DNA of 5,393 nt, taken from an uncultured Lachnospiraceae bacterium (GTDB lineage: Bacteria; Bacillota_A; Clostridia; Lachnospirales; Lachnospiraceae). The stretch is from the NCBI GenBank assembly GCA_902801585.1, contig CADCIU010000134.1:1-5393 (forward strand), written 5' to 3'. Positions within the stretch are counted from its first letter, which is position 1, and every line of letters begins with the position of its first letter. Shown here in pieces: positions 1 to 5,393 of the stretch. A program made the translations under genes and the position numbers. Below the pieces are notes generated by a model, which did not search any database, was not told where the DNA came from, and was given only the letters and a program-made list of their open reading frames with translations.

Positions 1-2356
1 TTGCTCCGCCGGCGCTCATATAGTACTTCTTGCCGTCAATCTGCTGCCAGCCGGTCTGCATCGCTCCGCCGGCGCTCATATAGTACTTCTTGCCGTCAAT
101 CTGCTGCCAGCCGGTCTGCATCGCTCCGTCACTGTTCATATAGTACCACTTGCCGTCGATCTTTTGCCAGCCGGTCTGCATTGCTCCGCTTGTGTCAAAA
201 TAGTACCACTTGCCGTCAATCTTTTGCCATCCGGTAACCATATATCCGGACGCGTTGAAATAATAGGTTTTTCCGCTTATTTTCAGGAACATGCTCACCG
301 GATAAGCGTAATCAGTCCACCGGTACCACCAGCCGGTGCTGTTCTTTATCCAGGTGCCTCCCAGGACAGGTATTTCTTCGGTGATCACGTCTGCGCAGTT
401 TGCGCAGGTCTTCTCCTTGATCCCGACCATTAAACCGGTCGCTTTTCTTGTCACTACCCAGTCACTGTAATCATGACCTATCGCGGGGATCGCTTCCGTG
501 ATCACATCTCCGCAGTTCGCGCACACTTTTTCTTTACTTCCGTCTTCTGTGCACGTCTCTTCTTTTGTCACCTTCCAGTCGCTGTAATTATGACCTGTTG
601 CGGGAATGACACGCGTGACTACGTCTCCGCAGTTTGCACACACCTTTTCTTCGCTTCCGTCTACCGTACACGTCTCTTTCTTTGTCACTTCCCAGTCACT
701 GTAATTGTGTCCTATTGCCGGGAGCACTTCGATCTCGCTCTGATTGATCTCATCACAGATCTCACAGTGGAACGATTTAAACCCGTCCTCCGTACAAGTC
801 GGTTCTACATCTATGATGGATTCCGTGCTCCATACATGTTCTCCGTAATTGTGCGGGAATAACTCCAGATCTGCTTCGTCAAATATCCCAAGCGTATCAC
901 TGTCGTAGTAATAGGTCAGCCTTACGGTACCAAAGTAATACCCTGTATTGTCATCGCTGTCTGTCTTCGTCTCAGTTGTTCCCGCAAGAAACAGTTTGTC
1001 GGGATAGCCAGCCGTTCTCGCGTCACAATTGGTCACATCTACAAGATAGTTATTTCCGTCTTCCATCTTGAGAACATTCCACATGTGAGGCTCTTTACCG
1101 GTCCTTGCCAAATATCCGCCGACAAGAATGCATTCAATACTTCCCTCAAATTCAGTATGGTCACAGAGATACTTGAAGGCTTTGGAATATCCCTCACATA
1201 CGACGTTGGTATCGGGATCCCCATCGAAAACCCAGATCATCTGCCATGGATTTCCATAGCTGGTATTTCCTGAAGCCGCATAGTTATAGGAAACAAGATC
1301 ACAGATATCATCCTTATATCCTCTCAGTTTTTCTTCGTCTGAGGCGCCGCTGTACTCTGTCACGATCTCATTCGCATTGTTTACCGCACTCTGAACCGAC
1401 TGACCGATTGATGTATCTACCAGATACTCCCCCGCCGCATACTCCTCGGCCACAGCAAAACGGAGGTACATATTGCTTTTAGTGCTTAGATAATAGATCT
1501 TACGTGTACGATCATAAAAGGCAGTCAGCCCAAACGTGGTTTTTGTGGTCCTGCCGCCCGAGGTCTTGTCATACCAGTAGAGTTCATAGGGATGCTCTGC
1601 CAGCAGTACATCAATAATCCTGTCAAAATTGATATCAAATCTTTCTTTGGCTTCAGTTGAAATATAAAGTTTACCGTCTTCACCCTTGGTGACAACAGAA
1701 TCTATTCCCAGTTCTTCTGCAGTCCAGGAGTCGTTCTCCAGCCCCAGGATCGCAGGCGTGATCTCAAATTCTGTGGAAGCATGTTCTCCCGCCGCAATCT
1801 GCGGGAGAAAACCGGCTATATAGTTATAGACCATTCGGTCATTTCCCTGCAATGCAGAAACAGCGCTCCTCTTTTTCCCGGATGCCGAGGAAAGCGGCTG
1901 CCCTTCGAAGCTCCGTTCAACAAACTCAGCAAACAGTTCGTCAGCAGACGGACCTCCTTTATCTCCGGCAGCAACGACCTCCTCGGCTTCTTCTTCTATA
2001 ACAGCTTCATCTGTGAAGGACTCCTCAAGCTTGGTCTCTTCTGCAACAGTTTCCTCTGCAATATCCTCTACCAGCTCTGGGGTATTGTTATCACCAGCTA
2101 CCAGCTCTGGGGTACCGTTATTATCCTCTGCCAGCTCTGGGGTATCGTTATCACCTGTTATCTCTTCAGTATTATCCGCTTCCGGCTCTTCAGCCTCAAT
2201 CTGAGCCTGTTCTTCAACTGCTTCCTCCTGTGCCGCCTCATTATCCTCGGATATTGTCTCCTGTCCGGATATTTCTGCAGCACAAACAGAAGCGGGACTG
2301 ATCGTACCCGCTGCCAGGACCACAGCCAGAATCATTGAAATCAGGTTCTTTCTCAT
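1..2356 (-). CDS. Secreted transglutaminase-like surface protein with Cys-rich and cell-wall-binding repeats (3' end missing)
   Basis: The reading frame is open from an ATG at 2356 to the window edge (785 complete codons, no stop), so the C-terminus is missing. Residues 1-27 form a signal peptide: MRKN, a hydrophobic core, then a small-residue cleavage region near VCAA. Residues 28-126 are very acidic (Glu/Asp/Ala/Pro-rich), probably a flexible linker. Residues about 135-330 form a domain I do not recognise. Residues about 340-445 resemble the transglutaminase-like fold: C387 in VCEGYSKAF, H424 in EPHMWNV and D440 in VDVTNCD give a Cys-His-Asp triad with family-like spacing. Residues 502-665 hold four Cys-containing repeats, and 666-785 hold GW...GKWYY wall-binding repeats. 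By family knowledge such domains act as cysteine proteases, crosslinkers or other amide-bond enzymes; the substrate here cannot be told. The protein is probably exported and held non-covalently on the cell wall. The start is supported by the signal peptide, an upstream RBS and a promoter. Confidence 0.9.
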   Translation of the reverse strand, partial: MRKNLISMILAVVLAAGTISPASVCAAEISGQETISEDNEAAQEEAVEEQAQIEAEEPEADNTEEITGDNDTPELAEDNNGTPELVAGDNNTPELVEDIAEETVAEETKLEESFTDEAVIEEEAEEVVAAGDKGGPSADELFAEFVERSFEGQPLSSASGKKRSAVSALQGNDRMVYNYIAGFLPQIAAGEHASTEFEITPAILGLENDSWTAEELGIDSVVTKGEDGKLYISTEAKERFDINFDRIIDVLLAEHPYELYWYDKTSGGRTTKTTFGLTAFYDRTRKIYYLSTKSNMYLRFAVAEEYAAGEYLVDTSIGQSVQSAVNNANEIVTEYSGASDEEKLRGYKDDICDLVSYNYAASGNTSYGNPWQMIWVFDGDPDTNVVCEGYSKAFKYLCDHTEFEGSIECILVGGYLARTGKEPHMWNVLKMEDGNNYLVDVTNCDARTAGYPDKLFLAGTTETKTDSDDNTGYYFGTVRLTYYYDSDTLGIFDEADLELFPHNYGEHVWSTESIIDVEPTCTEDGFKSFHCEICDEINQSEIEVLPAIGHNYSDWEVTKKETCTVDGSEEKVCANCGDVVTRVIPATGHNYSDWKVTKEETCTEDGSKEKVCANCGDVITEAIPAIGHDYSDWVVTRKATGLMVGIKEKTCANCADVITEEIPVLGGTWIKNSTGWWYRWTDYAYPVSMFLKISGKTYYFNASGYMVTGWQKIDGKWYYFDTSGAMQTGWQKIDGKWYYMNSDGAMQTGWQQIDGKKYYMSAGGAMQTGWQQIDGKKYYMSAGGA
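2..361 (-). repeat. Cell-wall-binding (choline/glucan-binding-type) 20-residue repeats
   Basis: These codons encode tandem 20-residue modules of the CW_binding/GW type. The first (residues 666-685, GGTWIKNSTGWWYRW...) and second (686-705, ...ISGKTYYFNASGY) are diverged. Then come MVTGWQKIDGKWYYFDTSGA-type units at 706-725 and 726-745, and two units at 746-765 and 766-785 with KKYY in place of KWYY. The 60-base units at 2-61 and 62-121 differ only at position 2 versus 62, a synonymous Ala codon change, which suggests recent duplication. Base 1 is consistent with another Met-started unit continuing beyond the window. In known relatives these modules bind choline-decorated teichoic acid or glucans; the ligand here is unknown. 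Confidence 0.9.
362..853 (-). repeat. Four Cys-containing repeats (GHxYSDW...C-x9-C-x2-C)
   Basis: Residues 502-665 hold four related units, the last three spaced exactly 39 residues (117 bases) apart with starts at G549, G588 and G627. Each begins with a (G)H-N/D-Y motif, then W, and the first three carry C-x9-C-x2-C: C521/C531/C534, C563/C573/C576 and C602/C612/C615. The fourth unit keeps only the CANC pair (C651, C654); its first Cys region reads ATGLMVG instead of ETCTxDG. Units two and three are close copies at both DNA and protein level. Similar Cys repeats are common in large surface proteins of gut Clostridia. The Cys/His pattern would suit a small zinc-ribbon-like or disulfide-stabilised stalk module, which is an inference. 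Confidence 0.85.
2071..2160 (-). repeat. Three tandem 30-base repeats in the acidic linker
   Basis: Three consecutive 30-base units start at 2071, 2101 and 2131, each opening with ccagctctggggta on the plus strand. Read in frame they encode three ten-residue units (residues 68-97): GDNDTPELAE, DNNGTPELVA and GDNNTPELVE. The length is a multiple of three, so copy-number change would keep the frame. The unit is hydrophilic and acidic, fitting a spacer between the signal peptide and the folded domains. Confidence 0.85.
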
Positions 2357-2367
2357 AAGCACTTGGT

Positions 2368-2374
2368 TCCTCTT
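2368..2374 (-). promoter_or_regulatory. Ribosome binding site of the surface-protein gene
   Basis: The minus strand reads AGAGGAA, 11 bases before the ATG at 2356. The spacing is slightly long, but this is the only purine-rich match between the promoter and the start codon, and it agrees with a start that yields a complete signal peptide. Confidence 0.6.
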
Positions 2375-2394
2375 CTACTTCGATATTTCCATTT

Positions 2395-2423
2395 ATTGTA
2401 TGTGAAATGATCGGAAGAATCAA
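2395..2423 (-). promoter_or_regulatory. Sigma-A-type promoter of the surface-protein gene
   Basis: The minus strand shows TTGATT (2418-2423) and TACAAT (2395-2400) separated by exactly 17 bases, matching the TTGACA and TATAAT consensus at 4 and 5 of 6 positions. Transcription would begin near 2388, giving a leader of roughly 30 bases with the RBS inside it. It sits just beyond the terminator of the permease gene, so the surface-protein gene is probably an independent transcription unit. Confidence 0.6.
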
Positions 2424-2429
2424 CAAAGG

Positions 2430-2462
2430 CATATAAAAAGAAGGGGCCAAATAAGCCCCTTC
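2430..2462 (-). terminator. Rho-independent terminator after the permease gene
   Basis: On the minus strand an 8-bp perfect stem (GAAGGGGC / GCCCCTTC, arms 2455-2462 and 2440-2447) closes a 7-base loop and is followed directly by TTTTTATATG. It begins 17 bases after the permease stop codon. The plus strand has no matching T tract after the hairpin, so it should terminate only leftward transcription. Confidence 0.9.
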
Positions 2463-2479
2463 CTCTATGTTTTGCCCTA

Positions 2480-3895
2480 TTATTTCGCTGCGCTCTGCAG
2501 TTCGCGTTTCTTGATCATGGGAAGAATAATTCCGAGAGCGGTAAGCACGCAGGGTGTGATGATATTGAGACACATTGTGAATGGATCTGTATCATATACG
2601 CCGAGCAGGCAGCAAGCAGCGGTTACGAAGAAGCACCAGCCGCCGGCCGCAAGCGCAAGTGCATCATTCTTCACAAAGCGATACTCCGGATTGAATTTGT
2701 TTCCGGCTTTGCGGAGCGCGATGTATGCGGTGAATACCCACAGGTAACGCATGGGCATGCAGACTGAGTTGAGCTTGGTGAGCTGCTTGAGCACTGCTGC
2801 CGCGCCGGGAACAAATGACTGGCCCGAGAGGATCGCGACCATCTTGATGCCGTTTACATAAGCGCCTGTATCGTTCTTCTTCAAAAGTGTCGAAGGAATG
2901 AACTTCTGGGCGTCCTCATTGTCAAGAAGCATGCGGAGAGGCGCGTCGATACTTATAACAAGTGTCGAGAGCTGGCCGATCGCATTGCAAATCGCATAGA
3001 CGACCAGGAGGGAATCACCGATCCCATAGTACTGACCGAGTTTTTGGAAGGCCCAGTAAGAACCGTTCGATACATAGGAGTTGAAACTCTCTTCTGAGCC
3101 GTTGATCACAGCGGGATCGAACATCATGCCCATCGCGATGGTTCCGAGGATCGCGCAGACAACTACCATGATTGCCAGGGTGATCATAGCTCTGGGGAAG
3201 CCTTTGCTCGGGTCTTTCACCTTGTTGACGTAAGGAGAGATCTTCTCACATCCGCCGACCGCAAACACGAGGATCGAGAGGGATGTGAAGTATTTTACGT
3301 TAAACTCCGGGATCAGGCTCTTCATGCTCAGATCCAGAGACACATAATCCGCGCCGGGATTGATCGCTCGGGCTGCAAAGATCATGATGATGTAAAGAAT
3401 AGACATCACGAACATACTTGTGCCGGCAATAGTAGCGAGCTTTTTCAAAGGGTTGAGACCGCGGCTTGCGACCCAGCAGAAAAGAAGAAGCACTGCAAAA
3501 GTTACCAGCTGTACGCCAATAGTAGGGAATGTGTCATAAGTCTCGGCATTGCGGAATACTGCCCAGCTCAGGGCTTTGAGTCCTCCGGAAGACTTACTTG
3601 CGATATAGGTGATGTGGCAGGCCCAGTATGTCCAGCCTGCGTAGTAAGCGAGTTTGGGACCTGTTGTCTTTAAGATCCAGGAACTGACTCCTCCGCCGGA
3701 TTCCTTGAATGCGGAACCAAGTTCACCGACCATGAGAGCGTAGGGGATAAAATATAGAGCGAACATGAAGATCCAGCTGAAAATGACCTGGATACCGTTA
3801 AAGTAAACAAAACCATTTACTACGTTGCCGAATCCCCATACCGTAGAGAATGCCATAAAGGCAAGAGTTGACCATTTAATATACTTAGAATCCAT
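2480..3895 (-). CDS. APC-superfamily amino acid permease, YjeM-like
   Basis: This is a complete 471-residue, very hydrophobic protein with about 12 predicted membrane helices (roughly 8-30, 36-57, 80-103, 125-143, 153-174, 203-217, 235-258, 290-315, 348-370, 378-394, 411-432 and 440-460), the usual size and topology of APC transporters. The helix 1-2 region (FSTVWGFGNV, then YFIPYALMVGELG), the ESGGGVSSWI motif at 65-74, and FAVGGCEKISPYVNKVKDPSKG-type residues around helix 6 (211-232) followed by FPRA resemble the YjeM branch, annotated in other bacteria as glutamate/GABA-family transporters. It probably acts in the cytoplasmic membrane as an amino acid symporter or exchanger; the substrate cannot be fixed from sequence. 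It lies 136 bases downstream of an M18 aminopeptidase on the same strand and ends at a strong terminator, so the two may be cotranscribed. The ATG has a well-placed AGGAG. Confidence 0.9.
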   Translation of the reverse strand: MDSKYIKWSTLAFMAFSTVWGFGNVVNGFVYFNGIQVIFSWIFMFALYFIPYALMVGELGSAFKESGGGVSSWILKTTGPKLAYYAGWTYWACHITYIASKSSGGLKALSWAVFRNAETYDTFPTIGVQLVTFAVLLLFCWVASRGLNPLKKLATIAGTSMFVMSILYIIMIFAARAINPGADYVSLDLSMKSLIPEFNVKYFTSLSILVFAVGGCEKISPYVNKVKDPSKGFPRAMITLAIMVVVCAILGTIAMGMMFDPAVINGSEESFNSYVSNGSYWAFQKLGQYYGIGDSLLVVYAICNAIGQLSTLVISIDAPLRMLLDNEDAQKFIPSTLLKKNDTGAYVNGIKMVAILSGQSFVPGAAAVLKQLTKLNSVCMPMRYLWVFTAYIALRKAGNKFNPEYRFVKNDALALAAGGWCFFVTAACCLLGVYDTDPFTMCLNIITPCVLTALGIILPMIKKRELQSAAK

Positions 3896-3904
3896 TTCTA
3901 AAAG

Positions 3905-3909
3905 CTCCT
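3905..3909 (-). promoter_or_regulatory. Ribosome binding site of the permease gene
   Basis: The minus strand reads AGGAG (within TTAGGAGC), nine bases before the ATG at 3895. This is near-ideal spacing and supports the chosen start. Confidence 0.8.
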
Positions 3910-3990
3910 AATTTCCAGTTAATACGATTAGTGCGTCGCTTTTTAGATTTGTGTTGACCTGTTACCGGTGCGCAATAATCTATGTCTGTA

Positions 3991-4020
3991 ATACTACGGA
4001 CCTTGTCCGCATGATGTCAG
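3991..4020 (-). promoter_or_regulatory. Possible weak promoter in the gap before the permease gene
   Basis: The minus strand contains CTGACA (4015-4020) and TAGTAT (3991-3996) with an 18-base spacer, matching consensus at 5 and 4 of 6 positions. A start near 3984 would give a leader of almost 90 bases. A small hairpin (CGGAC-CTT-GTCCG, 3997-4009) falls inside the spacer and has no T tract, so it does not look like a terminator. The rest of the 136-base gap shows no gene or riboswitch that I recognise. The permease could be read from here, from the peptidase promoter, or both. Confidence 0.25.
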
Positions 4021-4031
4021 CGCGCATATCT

Positions 4032-5351
4032 CTAAAATCTGAGTTTGTAGTTACCATTTCCTGTTCCCTCGACGGATGAGGAGAACAGCACTTTTGCAGC
4101 TTCCACGAGGAAAGCTGTATCTTTTGCCCCGGCCGTTTCATACGGAGAGTGCATTGCAAGCTGCGGCAGTCCGATATCCACAGTGTTCAGCGCGACCTGA
4201 CTCTGGGATATATTGCCGAGAGTCGAGCCGCCCAGCATATCAGAACGGTTCGTAAAAGTCTGATACGGAACGCCGGCCTTCTCGCAGATCACACGCATGA
4301 TCGCGCCGGATACTGCGTCTGTCGTGTACTTCTGGTTCGCGCTGTATTTGATGACGATCCCCTTATTGAGATAAGCGCGGTTAGTCGGGTCAGTCTTATC
4401 CGCGTGGTTGGGATGTACGGCGTGCGCGTTGTCAGCAGATACAAGGAAGCTCGACGCAATGCTCATCAGGTACTCCTCTTCCGTTCTGCCCATTGCGCTG
4501 CCAATGCGATGAAGTGTGTCCTTGAGGAAGGTGCTAGCCGCTCCCTGCTTCGTGCCGGAGCCGACTTCTTCGTTGTCAAAGACACAGTGTACAGCCACGG
4601 AATCCTTGGGTGACGACTCAAGGAACCCCTTCAGCGAAGCAAAGGCGCACTGGAGATCGTCCAGGCGACCGCTGGCAATGAATTCGCCGTTGAGTCCAAG
4701 GCTGACAGCGGGCATACGATTGTAGAGGAACAGATCCGTATCGAGAATGTCCTTTGCGGCCACTCCAGCTTCAGAAGCAATAAGTCCCATGAACGCATCG
4801 GATTCCTCCCCTTTCTCACAGAAAAGAGGAAGCATGTCGACCTGCGCGTTAAACTTGTACCCGTCATTGACCTGCCGGTTCATGTGGATGGCGAGGTTGG
4901 GAATGATCATAAGGTCGCGATCGATATTCACAAGCCTCGTCTCAATTCCGTCTTCCGTTCTGACAATGACTCTTCCGGCTGCTGAGAGCGGTCTGTCCAG
5001 CCACGGCGCGCACAGCATACCGCCGTACTTCTCAACATTGAGTTTCACATACTGCTTGTCTATCGTGATCTCCGCATTCGTCTTGATCTTGAATACCGGC
5101 GAATCACAGTGACTGGCCATTATCTGAAATCCTGTGTAGTCCGCCTTCGGGATCCGGAAAGCGATGATCGCGGAATCATTTCTGGTGACAAAATATCCCT
5201 TGCCGGCCTCAAGATCCCATGACGCGCCTTCATATAATCGGGTCATGCCGGCCTTGCTCAGGACATCGCACATATTCTTAACTGCAAAGAATGCGTTAGG
5301 ACTGCGATCCAGAAATGAAAAAAGCTCTTTATTAACATGATTGTAATTCAT
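4032..5351 (-). CDS. apeB: M18 family aminopeptidase (aspartyl aminopeptidase-like, ApeB type)
   Basis: This complete 439-residue protein has the usual length of bacterial ApeB-type M18 metallopeptidases and no signal peptide, so it should be cytoplasmic. The dinuclear-zinc site is intact: H81 in ASHCDSP, D231 in GRLDDLQ (bridging Asp), E261-E262 in DNEEVGS (catalytic Glu and metal ligand), D307 in SADNAHAVHPN and H401 in AMHSPYE. Other family signatures are YFVTRNDS near 53-60, EKYGGMLCAPWLDRPLS at 107-123 and IPNLAIHMNR at 150-159. M18 enzymes form large homo-oligomers and remove N-terminal residues from peptides, classically Asp or Glu; the exact preference here is unproven. The next gene, 136 bases downstream on the same strand, is an amino acid permease, fitting a role in peptide and amino acid use. 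The start is supported by an RBS and by the alignment of the N-terminus with the family (LFSFLDRSPNAFFAV). Confidence 0.95.
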   Translation of the reverse strand: MNYNHVNKELFSFLDRSPNAFFAVKNMCDVLSKAGMTRLYEGASWDLEAGKGYFVTRNDSAIIAFRIPKADYTGFQIMASHCDSPVFKIKTNAEITIDKQYVKLNVEKYGGMLCAPWLDRPLSAAGRVIVRTEDGIETRLVNIDRDLMIIPNLAIHMNRQVNDGYKFNAQVDMLPLFCEKGEESDAFMGLIASEAGVAAKDILDTDLFLYNRMPAVSLGLNGEFIASGRLDDLQCAFASLKGFLESSPKDSVAVHCVFDNEEVGSGTKQGAASTFLKDTLHRIGSAMGRTEEEYLMSIASSFLVSADNAHAVHPNHADKTDPTNRAYLNKGIVIKYSANQKYTTDAVSGAIMRVICEKAGVPYQTFTNRSDMLGGSTLGNISQSQVALNTVDIGLPQLAMHSPYETAGAKDTAFLVEAAKVLFSSSVEGTGNGNYKLRF

Positions 5352-5358
5352 TATTAAG

Positions 5359-5365
5359 CCCCTTT
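5359..5365 (-). promoter_or_regulatory. Ribosome binding site of the aminopeptidase gene
   Basis: The minus strand reads AAAGGGG seven bases before the ATG at 5351. Only 28 bases remain upstream of it in the window, too few to identify the promoter. Confidence 0.7.
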
Positions 5366-5393
5366 CGTTTAGTTGATTTCATGCAAAAAAGCT

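Noticed and set aside
1..300. Tandem 60-base repeats that could be mistaken for a CRISPR or satellite array
   Set aside because: The repeats are contiguous without spacers, are in phase with an open minus-strand frame, and encode recognisable 20-residue wall-binding modules.
473..862. Plus-strand open frame with repeated HLFF/RLFFCH segments
   Set aside because: Its periodicity is only the mirror of the 117-base Cys repeats encoded on the minus strand.
1781..2338. Long plus-strand open frame opposite the signal peptide and acidic linker
   Set aside because: It is antisense to Glu-rich coding sequence, whose complement is rich in ctc/ttc and poor in stops. The translation is low-complexity and resembles no protein family I know, while the minus-strand frame has a signal peptide, RBS and promoter.
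2272..2356. Possible lipoprotein signal around C25 of the surface protein
   Set aside because: The residues before the Cys are A-S-V, so the position just before it lacks the usual Gly/Ala/Ser of a lipobox; an ordinary signal-peptidase site near VCAA fits better.
3997..4009. Hairpin CGGAC-CTT-GTCCG as a terminator after the aminopeptidase
   Set aside because: The stem is only 5 bp and no T tract follows on the minus strand.
4149..5112. Several overlapping open frames opposite or out of frame with the aminopeptidase
   Set aside because: They are shadows of the M18 gene, whose catalytic motifs are intact in its own frame, and they show no family resemblance.

Overview
The window suggests a low-to-mid GC Gram-positive anaerobe of the Clostridia, most likely Lachnospiraceae or a relative. 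This rests on purine-rich ribosome binding sites, a secreted protein with GW/WYY cell-wall-binding repeats joined to a transglutaminase-like domain, and an intrinsic terminator with a strong U tract. The assignment is an inference from gene style, not from a marker gene.

All three genes lie on the minus strand, so transcription runs from the right edge to the left edge. At the right is a complete M18 aminopeptidase (4032-5351, ApeB-like) with all its expected metal-binding residues. After a 136-base gap comes a complete 12-helix amino acid permease of the APC superfamily (2480-3895, YjeM-like). A clear rho-independent terminator (2430-2462) closes this pair. The two genes plausibly work together: the cytoplasmic peptidase releases N-terminal (probably acidic) residues from peptides, and the permease moves amino acids across the membrane.

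Immediately past the terminator is a good sigma-A-type promoter (TTGATT-17-TACAAT, 2395-2423) for the third gene, which starts at 2356 and runs off the left edge. Its 785 visible codons encode an exported surface protein. In order it has a signal peptide, an acidic linker with a 30-base triplicated repeat, an uncharacterised domain, a transglutaminase-like domain with an apparent Cys-His-Asp triad, four Cys-rich 39-residue-type repeats, and a block of 20-residue cell-wall-binding repeats. The last two visible wall-binding repeats are 59/60 identical in DNA and lack a usual Trp. The C-terminus is outside the window.

I see no RNA gene, CRISPR array, insertion sequence, phage gene or defence system. 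The most interesting object is the modular, repeat-rich surface protein. The rest is ordinary amino-acid and peptide metabolism.
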